Shown here piece by piece: positions 25,016 to 36,987 of a stretch of 64,000 nucleotides of DNA. The position numbers and the translations under genes were made by a program. The stretch comes from Liquidambar formosana. Its lineage: Eukaryota > Streptophyta > Magnoliopsida > Saxifragales > Altingiaceae. The DNA lies in NCBI GenBank assembly GCA_039720395.1, contig CM077831.1:8048333-8112332 (forward strand). The letters are read 5' to 3'. Every line of letters starts with the position of its first letter. Within the stretch, counting starts at the first letter, position 1. A model generated the notes under the pieces. The model was not told the DNA's origin. It saw only the letters and a list, made by a program, of their open reading frames with translations, and did no database searches.

Positions 25016-25604
25016 TCTTCTCTGTCCTCTCTCTCTTTCTCCCATTCTCCATTCTCTCATTCTCTGTCTTCGATCTCTTTCTTTCTCCCATTCACTTTTG
25101 TGATTCATTTGATCGAAAAATGGGTTTATATAGGCTGATCATTTGGTCCAATTTTAGAAGGGTTTCTAAAACTTTTAAACTGAATATCTGCATAGTGCTA
25201 ATATAACTTATATCAATATGTGCTGATGGGAACATAACCGTATATATATATATAATCGAGTACACGCGATGCGTGTGCAACACATCTTTTCAAGTTTTCA
25301 CTTCATCAGTGGAACTGCTATGTCAGTTTTCAAGTTTTTAAACCGCATGTGTGTATGTGGGAGAGAATTAAGGGGAAACATGTTGTGGTAGGTTTTTCAA
25401 AGTTAGTAAAATTATCAAATCGTCTCTTAGCTTTATTAACTTATAAGGGTATTTTAATATTTTCAAGTGCAGTCTAATCACAAGGGGAATTTGCTTTATA
25501 TAATAGTATAGCAGATATATATATTTTATTTTTTCTATCCTACATTGGGCGGGGTGAGGGGTGTATATCTATATATATATATATATATATATTTGTTTTC
25601 TATC

Positions 25605-25795
25605 CTAAATTGGGCGGGGGTGAGGGGATGGGCTCTTTTTCCCCTTAGCGCCAAACCCTCTCGCGTTAGCAAGCACCTAAAAATCAAAACAGGCAAAAAA
25701 AACAAAACAAAAAACACACACGCTCTCACTCTCTGTCTGTCTCCTCTCTCTCTCTTTCTCTCTCACTCTCACACCAAGCCCTAAATCAGGTCTTG
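25605..25795 (+). repeat. Direct repeat of a 5'-leader-like segment, copy 2
   Basis: Diverged second copy of 24825-25015. A third copy of the opening GGGCGGGGTGAGGGG lies near 25548, followed by a TA run, so the segment has been duplicated more than once. Confidence 0.65.
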
Positions 25796-27783
25796 CTCTC
25801 TCTCTCTCTCTTAATCTCACACCGAAGCCAGGTCCGATTCAGGGGATATGAATATAAACACCCAAACCCTCTAGCTCCCTCTTTTTGTGACTCAATCTCC
25901 TCGCCTGCCTCCATTCTCTCACTCCCTCCAGCTTGTCAGACGAGCAAGAGCCTAGAGCGAAACTCACCAAGTCACGCACCCTCCGGCCGCTGCTACAGTT
26001 TCGAGAGAAACTCACCCTCGTCCGGCGGATTATCCCGACGCTAGGGTTTCAACCTCCTTTGCTATGCGTACCCTCCACGTTTCTAAATGGATATTTCTCA
26101 ATTTCTGGTGGGGTTTATGTGTTATGCATTTTTCACGTATAGGTTTATTGAGTCATTGTTGTTATTGAAGAAAATTTCTATGTTTTGATACTGGGGGTTT
26201 TGTTTTCGGTTTTGGGTATTGATGGGTTGGGTTTTTTAATTTTTTATATTTGTTGTTTTGTTCTCTAAATTTCCTTTTTAGGCTACATTTAGTTGCTAAG
26301 AAAACGTGAGAAAAGAAAAGAAATAAAAAATTTATTCCCAATTCTTTTCTATTATATCCTGTTTCATTGTTGAGAAAACATTGGAAAATATATAAAATTT
26401 AAACTTTGTTGCCAATTTTTTCCCTTGGACTGTGTGGTTGCTCTGATTATGGGGAAGGCCGGTGATTGGACCAACAAATCTCTTCCCGTATAAATATGAC
26501 AAGGGCATGTAAACTGTGTGAGCAAGACACAAAATTTTGCTTCTCTCTCTCTTTTGGGAATTGACGCTTAGTGCTCGAGGATTGTGTTGTGGGTCTGCAT
26601 TGATGCTTAGTGCTCAAATTGGGAAAAATATGCTCCTTCATTATTATAGGTAGGTTTGGTGACCTTGTTCTTGGTGTTTGAATGCCAGGTTTTAGGGTTT
26701 GTTGTGGCACTGAGCACTTGGGTGAGTCTCAGTGTCAAGATAACCATATCAGTTGGGTAAAGTGTCTAGCAGCACTATGCGAGCTACAAAAGAGGGGTTG
26801 ATTTGGCTGCAGGACTTACTTGATAGAGTTGTTAGACTTTTTCATGCTTTGTGAGCTTCAGCTTTAGTTTATAAAACTCAAATGCTTAAGGTTGGTCTCA
26901 AATTGGGCATAAACTGTAAAGTTGGGCCATAGCATCGTCAGCCTCTGCTTTATGAAAAGTCCATGGCATTATGCTATCCCTTTACATAGCTGTATGACTC
27001 ATCGTCGCCTTGATCATTTAATTGTATTTATATAAAGTTATGCTTTATGAATTGTATAAATTTTAATATTTAAGAACATTTAGGTGAAATTAGCTTCACA
27101 TTGGAAGTTGGGTTTGCCACTTGTACTCACTAATTTACGCTTAGTGCTCAGATGTTCATTTTTGTTGTATTCATTACTACGCAGACGTTTTCACCTGCTA
27201 TTAGTTGCGGAGAACCGTGAATTGTTTCTGTACTCTATAGTTCATGTGGAGTTAAGTTCCATCGAAACTGTCTGGTTGTATTACTTGTATACACCATAAG
27301 TTTAAGTCACTTGTTGAATTTGGTACAGGAAGCTATGGAATAAAATTAATCCATGCAGATTGATTTAATTATAGTATTTGGATGGTTTTTTGGGATTGAA
27401 ATAAACATGGTAAGGAAATGATGAGAAACCGTGAATTGTTGATGTGCCAACAGGATTTCAAACACTAGAGTGCAAAACAATTAGAATTTGGCTGAGCCTG
27501 TCCTTCTTTTATAGGTACTGAAAATTTTTCATCCTGAAATTAGGAATGATTTCTTAGTGCTAATTGAACCATCTTCCCATAGGTTTTCAAATTAGATGAT
27601 ATTTGAAGAGTAAAACTGGGTTAGGAAAATGAACAGAGGTATCCAGAGGCATATAATGTGATGCAATCTCTATTATGGAATTTTGATTTTTCCTTCGCTG
27701 ATATGTTTGGTTAAATTGTGTGAACTTCAGATTCCAATATGTTGTGATAGCTGTGTTATTTATGGTCTAATTGATTGTTGTAG

Positions 27784-27862
27784 GGAACCTTTGTTGAAGG
27801 TATAAAGGAAGAAGTTGTATTATCCCCTGCTCATGCCCTTTCCCTTATAGCAGGTGGAGAAG
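27784..27862 (+). pseudogene. Kinesin exon (VEGIKEEVVLSPAHALSLI)
   Basis: Follows a TTGTAG acceptor and ends in phase 1 before GTACAA. Encodes GTFVEGIKEEVV and the ALSLI helix of the motor domain. Confidence 0.9.
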
Positions 27863-28031
27863 GTACAAATCTGCTGTCATTCTTTTTTTATTAGAGTGGT
27901 TGAGAGACTATAATCTTCTAACTTGGGTTTTCTGTGATCATTGGTGTCATCTTACTTAATGCCCACTTTTTGTTATTATTCCTGGAAATTATTTTCATGC
28001 TTTTGTGATAAAATTTTACTTGTTGAAACAA

Positions 28032-28099
28032 AGCACAGACATGTTGGGTCCACAAACTTCAATCTACTCAGCAGCAGGAGCCATATGATATTTACACTG
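28032..28099 (+). pseudogene. Kinesin exon with switch I, acceptor lost
   Basis: Encodes HRHVGSTNFNLLSSRSH, then MIFTL. The 68-nt length keeps phase with the preceding exon only if it starts at 28032, where the two bases before are AA rather than AG. Threonine after SSRSH is replaced by methionine. Confidence 0.85.
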
Positions 28100-30020
28100 G
28101 TATTTTTACGCTGTTATAATGGAAGCACTACATAACTCTAATTGATTGTTGCATTTCATTTGCTTTTGTCATTGATATCATTTTGACTTGCATTCATTCA
28201 TTTTAAGTTAGATGATGTCTTCAAGTTAGATATATTGCATGTGTGTAAAGTCTTCAGTAGACACATTCAAAGGATGCACCAACACTAACATAGAAGCATA
28301 CGTGCACACACAAAGACACAGATATTTCAGCCACTTGGTATTTGGTTTGGCTGAAGTGCTGAACTTTCAAAGTGTATCGTATTTGGTTCGGCTGAAGTGC
28401 TGAACTTTCAAAGTGTATCAACTCCTGATTGAAAGGCATGGGTGTCTGGTTGAGCTGCCAGGTTGTTTCCTTCTCCTTTTCCCCCTGTGAGCTTGCTACT
28501 GCTACGAAAATTCACTGAAAGTAGTAGGCACCTATATAAATTAGAGGCTGGAACAAAATTTTAGGGCTGATATTAACCCTTATCTCATATATTATTTTGA
28601 GCCTCTAATTGGACCAGCGTAGAAGATTTAGCCAGTTAAGAAAATGCTACAAGGAGTACTCAGGCATCTCATCTACCATGCTCATCCACCATGCTTCCTT
28701 TTTTATGATTGATTAAAGCAAATTAATTAAATTTCTGTAATCATCTGGTTACTTATAGTTGTAAGGGCTATAAATTCTGAGCGAGTGGTTATATTTAATA
28801 ATATAGATTTGTTAGGAGCTTTCATAAATAAATATTAATCTATTAGAGTTTTCTATCACCTTCAAATCTAGCTCTCTCCTATTTTTCTTCCCATAATCGT
28901 TACCTTCTTTCTTTTTGTGCATCTTATTATTATTTATTTTCTTATTTTCTTTTGCATCTCTCTTTTCTCCTCATTTTTTCTGTTGAATAATCCAAGAAAA
29001 TTAGCGTTGAAAGCTCAAAACCAGTAAATATATGTGAATCCATGTAATTTTTAGAATTGGACTTGTGCTTATGTGATTTATAATAGATGCAAGGAAATGA
29101 GAGATATACAAATTGTAACCATGAGTATTGTGCTTATGTGTCCAGTTAGAAGAAAAATGCAAAAAGAAAAGGAAACCTAAGAAATTTTATTTATTTTTAA
29201 ACAATACCTCCTTAAATGTAGAACTTTATCCACTGAAGAAGTGGTCCACAATTATGGTACATGACATGCCAAAAATATGGTCAGCTATCCAATTAAACGG
29301 GAGCAGTTTGTCGCCAAGGGTTAACTATAATTTGTGGTAATCCATTGAGGACCCCTCCATTGGTTTCCCTAATGGCTGTGACGTCAGCTGGAGTTGAATG
29401 CTTTCTTTACAGTGATTTCCACAGGGATGTAAATATGATTGCTCCTATCGGAGATTCATTATTCCATCATTTAATTTCTTTATATGACACTTCATTTTCT
29501 CCAATGTGTCATGGACCTTTTTATTTATTTATTTATATAAATATGGTCAGCCACATCTTGCCAAGTGACATTTTTGTCTTCTATGAATTTATTTTTTGAT
29601 GAGGTTTCTATCAAATTCAATCATGTAGGCCTTTACTGAAACATACATAGATTGGCACTAGCCTATTTTGTTTGATCAGGGCCATCAGGCTCTCTTGATT
29701 TAACTTTACAAGCTTTACGTGTTGCTCATTCTACCCCTGTACCGAGAAAAAAGTCTTTAGAGTATTGTTTGATCCACTTTTAAATGTTATTAAGTGCTCA
29801 TTCTCTTTTCATTCAAAAAAAAGTTTAAACTTCTTAAAATCATGTGTATACTGTATAGCCATTACATGCAAACAAAGTCATTTATTTTTCTCTGGGATTC
29901 TGATTTATGATAATGTAGTACATTTGTCAACAATCATTTACTTTTTTTATATTTCTAGTTCTTGGTTTATTTCCAAATCTTCAATCGTAACATAATTTAC
30001 TTCCACTACCTTGTTAACAG
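28100..30020 (+). other. Kinesin intron
   Basis: AT-rich intron of 1.9 kb. It contains a 41-bp tandem duplication (28338-28378 and 28379-28419, one difference), and otherwise no feature is recognised. Confidence 0.7.
28338..28419 (+). repeat. 41-bp tandem duplication
   Basis: Two adjacent units opening GTATTTGGTT and ending AAAGTGTATC, differing at one base. Confidence 0.9.
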
Positions 30021-30083
30021 ACTATAGAAAGTAGCCCATGTGGTGAAAATAGCGAAGGAGAGGCTGTTAACTTGTCACAACTG
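30021..30083 (+). pseudogene. Kinesin exon (TIESSPCGENSEGEAVNLSQ)
   Basis: Twenty-one codons between AACAG and GTAACT. It is the last exon before the Tat insertion in the following intron. Confidence 0.9.
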
Positions 30084-30108
30084 GTAACTTCTGAGGCCTA
30101 TATAATGG

Positions 30109-30113
30109 GACTG
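30109..30113 (+). repeat. 5-bp target-site duplication, left
   Basis: GACTG before the 5' LTR; identical to 56837-56841. Confidence 0.9.
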
Positions 30114-30905
30114 TGTCACACCCCATTTTTGCACCACCTTACTAGGGCTCATCATTTCATGCATGTTTTTGTTTTGTTTTTGAGTCTAGTCACTTGCATT
30201 AGTTTTCTAGAGTCACAAGGACAATGGATATGAATTTTGGTTCAAATTGGAGTTGATCTTGAGGGATAATAAGAGCTTTTGTGACTTGAGGGGCATAATC
30301 GTCTTTTAAGTCCCAAACTTTTCATTTGACCTTGGAATGATCTCCAAATTGTCAATTGGAGTTCATATGGATGCATAAGAGGTATTTCTAGGTTCAATTT
30401 GGTAAGTCAATGGCTCGGGATTAAAATGGCTCGTTGTAGTTCAAGTTGGTTAATTGACCCTTCCTTGGGTTAGCTCTAATTGACTCACAATTACCAACCA
30501 AATCTTTTCAAATTGACTTTCATTAGTCATCATTTTACCCTCAAAAGTGTTTCATGAAGTTCAATTTTGATATGGCCTGATGATGAGTTTAGTGTGGTTA
30601 TTTACGGATTATCCTTGAAGAATTAGTGCGAATCACAGCATGAGATTTTTGGTTAAAATGAAAAGAAAATTATTTTATTAAATTAGCCATTTTTATCATG
30701 ACACTAACACGTGTACGTATGTGATGAGTGTGTGTACGCACATACGATACATGTGCATGCGTGTTAGCGGTAAGTCTCCCAATTTTTATAAAAGACAATT
30801 TCCTTTTCCTATTCAGATTAGAAGTCTTTTATCATTATAAAATACCTTTTGATTATTCTCCAAAGAAACCTAGTCCAGGAAGGAAAGGGAAACTCCAGAT
30901 TTCAG

Positions 30906-30914
30906 CTATAAATA
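30906..30914 (+). promoter_or_regulatory. TATA box of Tat 5' LTR
   Basis: CTATAAATA in a purine-rich setting; transcription would be expected about 30 bases downstream. The same site is at 54817-54825 in the 3' LTR. Confidence 0.65.
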
Positions 30915-32400
30915 CTCTCTTAATGTCTTTAAACAAGGGAGAGGAGAAGAGGGTTTGGAGGGAGTGAAATTCGTCATAATTCAGCAGCAGATTTTCTGAA
31001 AACCAGCAGTCGTATTTTAATCATAACTTTTTCATCCGAAGTCAGAATTTGATGAAATTGGTCTTGTTAGAAAGATAATTCAATTCTCTACAACTTTGTA
31101 TTTCACAAGCTTTGTCCAAATCCAACGTTTTCATACCCAAAAACGCGATTGAAGTTGCTGCTGCTGCAAAGTGACGAAAATCACTTTTCTTTTCTCTTGT
31201 TCTCTTTTTGTTTTCTATTTCTTTTCAAAGTTGAGTTGAGTTTTGATCTCTTTGCTGTGATACCACTTTGACAAAGAGGAGGATTCGTGTTGGTTTGATT
31301 CACTCTAAAGACCTGAGGAGCCACGAACAATTACAAACACAAGGGGAGCCACTTTATGCATTAATACTTGAGTGTTTGAGAGAGAATAAGGTATTCTCCT
31401 TCTCTATTCAAGCTTAAACTAGGTTTTCATATGGGTTAGGCTTATTGCATGTTAAAGGTAGCCTTTTTATCATGTATTAACACTCTAGCTAGTTAATATA
31501 CATGGAATATCTATTGTTTATCTACTGTTTAGCATGCTTTAGGGCTGTCCTTTATGTTTCAATGCATAGTTATGATTCTTGTGCTCCTGTTTGTCCTTGT
31601 GCTAAGATTAGTGTCATTGCATGTTAGAGTTAGGATTTTCATCATGTTATATTGCTTTAGTTAGTTAATATGCATGATTTAATTTCTGTTTAGTTTGGTT
31701 TTAGCATGATTAAAGTATGTCTTGTGAGTTGTTAAGCATATTTGTGAGTTTAGGGTTTTAGAGTCATTGTTTCGTGTTTGTTTTCATATAGCATGATAAA
31801 GTAGACTTTTTTATTGGTTTTTCTTCGTGTTTGCTGTATATGTTTTTCATATGGAGTAAACATGATAGTTTTGCATGCATGTTAGTATGTTTTAGGGTTT
31901 TTATGCATGATATGGTTCTAGGAATATGTTAGGACTTATTATTGTTCGCTGTTTTTGCTATTGGCATGCTTAGTGGATGATTTTAGGTCACAATACTATT
32001 CTGTCCAGATTTGCATGTTAGTGTTTTCGCATGGTTTTGAGCACTTGTAAGGGTGCAAATAGGTGTGGTATTTGTCCTATGGCAAATAGGGCTGCTCAGG
32101 TCTGAAATAGCTAATGCTTGGAGCTAATTGCGCTCAGGTAAGTGGGTGTGAAGGTGCCCCAATTCACCTTTCTTCCTTATCCCTTCTCTTCTCCCTATCT
32201 AAGGTTAATTTTTAATATGATCCTATGGTTTAATCAAAGGTTTCCTTCATAAATAAAATTCTGGTTTTTATTAAAGTTTCCATTTTGTGGATTTCTTTCC
32301 TAAAATCAAACTTTCTATCATATTCAACTCTTTTGATTCAAATAAGGAAACCTAGGGTTTTTACCATAGGTTTATATTAGGATTCAACCCTAATTCTAAT

Positions 32401-32450
32401 CGAACTACGTGGACTTTGATCCATGTATTTCGTTGCATGGTACGTAGGCG
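32401..32450 (+). other. Conserved hairpin segment in Tat LTR
   Basis: CTACGT at 32405 can pair with ACGTAG near 32442, and CCATG at 32421 with CATGG at 32436. The old copy at 6184-6233 keeps the inner stem with different bases. A further copy is at 56312-56361. Confidence 0.6.
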
Positions 32451-32928
32451 CTCTTCGTGAGGCTCAAGTCCGTTCTAGGATCCAAGCATCCTAGGTTTAT
32501 TTATGTTTTCTTTTCTTCTTTCTTTTTTCTGTTTTTATTTGCTTATTATGCATGGATGGATGAATGAAATATATGATATGCATGCAATTCTTGTGATGAT
32601 ATACTTGCTGATTTTTGTATGGAAAGATCTTGATTTAGCCCAAATGAACTGAGAGACCGAAAGGGTGACATGGGTGCCTATAGGCTTTGCCTAGAACCTT
32701 CCCATGTCATAACTTAGCCTCCGAATCCCCGATTTCTTTGGTTTTCAAAAGATTGGTTTTTGCCTTTCCTTTTTTTATGGAGTCATTCAAATTGTTTTCC
32801 TAAAACAACCTGATTTTTAGGGTTTTCCTTGTTTCCTTTAAAAAATAAGGTGGCGACTCCTTTCCTTTTTCTTTTTCAAACCCATTTTCTTTCAATCCCT
32901 TGTGGGCCCAATTTCTGGGGTTCACAGT

Positions 32929-32949
32929 TTGGCGACTCCACTGGGGATT
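32929..32949 (+). promoter_or_regulatory. Tat primer-binding site
   Basis: TTGGCGACTCCACTGGGGA begins two or three bases after the LTR end. The tRNA partner was not checked; an arginine tRNA is reported for Ogre-type elements. Confidence 0.75.
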
Positions 32950-33802
32950 TGTGGGCTAGACTCTATAAAGTTTAAATGGGCTAGGTTAATTTCTTATGTT
33001 TAATTAAAATCAATCACATTGCATCCGCTTGATTGTGTGCTTTCATTTATTGCATTGTGTGCGCAAACTCTTGCATGTTAGGATCGATGTCCCTCGATGT
33101 ATCCTTGCCAACGATCGGCCTAGTCTCAACCTTGGTTTTCTTGATTCCATGTGTTGGGGCGAAAGCTATCAACCTCTCTTGCCTAGTACCCTTGGGCTTG
33201 CCCTTGGGTATATTAAATGAGTTAATCACGTACTGCTGGACCCACGCGGCGTTCCTGATGCCACATGTGGTTAGGTATAAGGATTGCTCAAGCAAGTGAA
33301 GGACCCTAGCCTACCCTTATCATTAGTCCATATAGACAGACTTGTAGGACACTACGGTCTCACCTTTATGCACCCACAATTGTTTGTAATGATGCTATGC
33401 CGTGTTTGTGGTGTGAGGCTTTATATCTTATGCCCTTAATATAGACCTTTAAACCCTAGCCTTCGTTAAGGCCATGGGTTAGGAGGAATAAATTAAGGAA
33501 ATAGGATGTAAAGCTATGTTTGTGATGTGCTAGTCCTAGGGGATTAATTAAACCTAATTGAAGGACTCTATGCCCTATTCTTTAAAACATACCCGTAATC
33601 CATGACCCCTGTAAAGGTAATTGGATAAAAGGAATGAATTAATTGAACATGGTGTAGAGACCGAATTCATTAAGGAAAATATGGAGGTTTAGGACAGATC
33701 CTTAGGCTAAAGGTTAAAACTTGTCTATCCATAGACGTGCTGGCTTGGATTCGCAATCCACAAGGGCGTCTAGTGAGTGTTGAGTCTACCCATCAGACAG
33801 AC
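32950..33802 (+). other. Tat leader
   Basis: Non-coding leader of about 850 bases before gag. Unlike classic Ogre elements there is no long ORF1 here. Short overlapping frames near 33030-33300 are not supported. Confidence 0.6.
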
Positions 33803-35328
33803 ATGGCCGACGAAAGAACTAGTGAGGGGCACTTTGACCTTGAGGCTTGCCTGAAAGCCATCATGGCCAAGCTTGACCATACCGCCGAGACATCCGATAC
33901 CGCATTGAAAATGTCTCAAGAGAACCAACAGAAGATGGCGGATCTTGAACAAAATGGCTCTAAGGCCCATTCCTCGGGTATACCTCATGGGGCTGGCACC
34001 GAAGAGGGACCTCAATCCAATGAGAACACCAAGACAAGGAGGGAAAGTAGCTCGAAACCTGAGGTCACCAACCTAGAAGGGGAAGCCAAGGGGAAAGGTA
34101 CTAGCAGTGATTCCGTGTTAGCTAGCAAGGTAGAAGCATTGGAGAGAACTATAAAAGGGATCCGTAGGGCTGATGACATGGTCGATGTGAGGACTCTATC
34201 TCTGTTTCCAACGGCTCGTATTCCACTACAATTCAAGATGCCGGAGTTAGAAAAGTTCGATGGGACGGGTTGCCCTAAGACTCATTTGAAGATGTACGTG
34301 CGAGCTATGCACCCTCGAGGGGCTACTGACGAGCTTTTAGCTCAAATGTTCCATGAAACCTTGGCCACTTCTGCTTTGAAATGGTTCTTATCCTTGGATG
34401 AGAATAGAACTCGGACTTGGGAAGACATATGCAATGAGTTTTCAGAGCACTACAAGTATAACACAGAGGTGGACGTTACTCGAAGGGACCTAGAAACTAC
34501 CAAGCAAGGGGCTCATGAAACTTTCTCTGCTTACATTACAAGGTGGAGACAAAAGGCGTCGAGAATGACGGATAGGCCGAATGAGGAGGACCAAATTCAG
34601 TTAGTGGTTAAGAACCTGCTGCCCGTGTATCACAAGCACCTATTTGCCCACTATTTCCCAAATTTCAAAGCTCTCATTGGGGCTGGCACACAGGTTGAAG
34701 ATGTTATCAATGATGGGACAATCAAGACTGAGGAAGTGAGGAGTCGCAAGACAAACTTTACTGGGAAGAACAATGCCGAGGTCAACACCATAACTCAACC
34801 AATCCAACCCTTTTCTCTCAATGATGTCAACCCACCTCGCCAATTCACTGACCTATTCATGCCACTCGAAAGAGTCCTTGAAAAGCTCATAAGTCGTGAC
34901 CTATTGAAGCCACTCGACCCAAGACCTCCACCAAATCCCTTACCCAAGAGCTACAATGAGAATGAGTACTGCAAGTACCACCAATCCAAAGGCCATGCCA
35001 CCAATCGCTGTATTCGCCTTCGCCACCAAGTCCAAGACCTCATTGACAAGCAGGTCATTTCACCACCAACCCGTCCAAATGTCACCCGTAATCCTCTCCC
35101 ACCACACAACAACACACCCCCACCTAACACCATAAATGCCATTGGGGTTGAATCCTCTCGCCCTCGCCATCCCATAAGACAATACACTCCGCTCCCCATG
35201 ACCTTAACCCGTCTCTTCACCATTTGCCGCAATAACAGCCTTATCATGCCACTTCCACCAAAGCCAAGACCATCAACCCCTCACCAATATTGCCAATACC
35301 ATCGTGCACCCGGCCATGACACCGAGGC
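33803..35328 (+). pseudogene. Tat gag, interrupted by copia insertion
   Basis: The likely start is the ATG at 33803 (MADERTSEGHFDLEA); the open frame extends upstream to 33737 without a better start. After a charged N-terminal part of about 130 residues comes the retrotransposon gag domain: DDMVDVRTLSLFPTARIP, MHPRGATDELLAQMF, TWEDICNEFSEHYKYNT and LLPVYHKHLFAHYFPNF. A zinc-binding-like motif CKYHQSKGHATNRC follows near 34968, and a second begins (CQYHRAPGHDTEA) but is cut by the copia LTR at 35329. Gag would form the cytoplasmic particle that packages element RNA. The frame itself has no stop up to the insertion. Confidence 0.9.
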
Positions 35329-36987
35329 TGTTAGGATTATGCCCTAGAGCCAATCATAGAGATGATTGTTTAGGGATTAGGAACAATCATTTGATTTCAT
35401 TTATGTATGTCACATTTATTATTGATTTAATAAAAGGGCTTATTCTATTATGTTTATATGCATTATTTATATTTACATAATATGTCCATGGAGTTAGAGT
35501 TGAGAATATGGAATTAAAAAGAGTTGTAATTTTGAGACTATACATATATCTCTGTACTAAACTCCTTAAGCATTCCTAATTGAAGGTTCATTATGATGGA
35601 CAGTAATGAACCATAGGACTAGCACTTGTTAGGTTGACTCTATAGGACGATAGCTAGTCTCAAGCTATTTGTGTGGAGACACTACAACCAACAAGTGGGT
35701 GCCTATTATAAGAATAGGTACACTAAATGTGACCAAAGATATGAGATAAACTGAATGGAGTTTTATCCTGCCTGTCAATTAGTTTCTCATTGTTATAGTG
35801 GTTCAAGTAATCCTTAGACCTGAGACACCATAGTTGCCTTATGCATGTAGCTTTAGAAGTTTGATAACACTAAGTGCAGATCCTATTCAGGGGTTTGCAA
35901 AGGTATTCATTGGCCCTACTGCTATGTGTATGAAGGCATGTGAGTGATCAACAAGGGATCCATCACTCTCAGGAAAAAGAAAGAGAATGTCTCATATAGC
36001 ATTCATAATATAACTCATTAAATCCATGGCCATGGTAGGATGAATATGAAAAGAGTTTCATGAGTTTATCAATGAGTTGATATCTATGAATGAGTATAAA
36101 GTAATTGAACTAGGGACTTGACAGACTTCCATGTCCTATTAGTTCAATTGGAGACATTGTGTTAAAGGAAGGATGCAATTGTAACCTATAAACTATAACA
36201 GAAGGGTTCTTTGTAAATGACTATTCACCTCATTAAGGACCACACCATGAGCCATATGTTAGGTGTTACTCATGGTTAGTAGAAGCCCTAATTGATATAA
36301 GTGAGTTATAATCAATTAGGGAATTGGAAGGAGTTCCAGTTAGACCCTAAATGGAAAGAGTTCCATTGTGCACACCTCGTGCTATTCCTACTACTTGATG
36401 ATGTGAACCCAATGGGTCACACACTGATCATGCAAGAAGGGCTTTAAAGTCTATGAGAGAAAGGGTTTTAGTGAATAAAGAATAGTTCTTTATAGGCCTA
36501 TTTGTATTTGATACAAATAATAGGGGTTAATGTGCAATTAAGTGTAATTACACATAACCCTATTAGGGTTTCTTCCCCATGGCCAGCCCCCTTTAGTGGG
36601 CTGCCTATATAAGTCACACTTATGTGTGACATGGATAATAGGCTTGCACAATAAACCCTAGCCGTCCAGCCCTTTGGAGGCTCTCTTCTCTCTCTCTCTC
36701 TCTTCTCCACCTCTAGCAACAACAAGGAAGAAGAAAGAAAAGGCTTGAAGCTCTAGCTAGGTGTGGATACCGTTGGAGGCAGCACACTTGGGCTGCTCAT
36801 TCACCGCTGTCCGGAGTAGAAGCTTGGAGCAAAAAGGAGAAGACAAAAATTCTGTAAGTGTTCTAACCCTCTTTGTAGTTAGGGTTTGATTTTGTGTTGT
36901 GCATAGTTAGATTCATGGGATTGGGAATCGTAGGAAAAATTTTTATATTCCGCACTTCTATTTTTCCCTCTTGTAAGATTCCCAACA
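35329..36987 (+). repeat. Copia 5' LTR (1,659 bp)
   Basis: Opens TGTTAGGATTATGCCCTAG and closes AAGATTCCCAACA, followed by the primer site. Other copies in the window: 43356-44909 (truncated), 8955-10604 (minus), and fragments at 3973-4311 and 4684-5623. Confidence 0.95.
36606..36612 (+). promoter_or_regulatory. TATA box of copia LTR
   Basis: TATATAA in CTGCCTATATAAGTCACAC. The same site is at 44632-44638 and, on the minus strand, at 9327-9333. Confidence 0.65.

Larger units (their letters stand above)
24809..27783 (+). other. Region 5' of the kinesin exons, no motor N-terminus found
   Basis: This 3-kb stretch should hold the promoter, leader and first exons of the kinesin. It has CT-rich leader-like sequence twice (see the direct repeat entries) and AT-rich intron-like DNA. 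I found no exon for the first half of the motor domain and no P-loop (GxxxxGKT). Confidence 0.5.
30114..32926 (+). repeat. Tat 5' LTR
   Basis: Opens TGTCACACCCCATTTTTGCA and closes GGGGTTCACA. Nearly identical to 54025-56836. Contains a TATA box (30906-30914), a segment shared with other retroelements (31020-31106) and a hairpin-forming segment (32401-32450). Confidence 0.95.

Noticed and set aside
25793..26142. Overlapping plus-strand frames as a first kinesin exon
   Set aside because: They do not resemble kinesin-7 N-termini and lack the motor start; they are likely leader-like CT-rich sequence.
30728..30967. 79-codon frame, identical at 54639-54878
   Set aside because: It lies in both Tat LTRs; identity reflects LTR duplication, and no protein family is suggested.
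33033..33299. Overlapping frames in the Tat leader as an Ogre-type ORF1
   Set aside because: Too short and not preserved in the older copy at 6760-7080.
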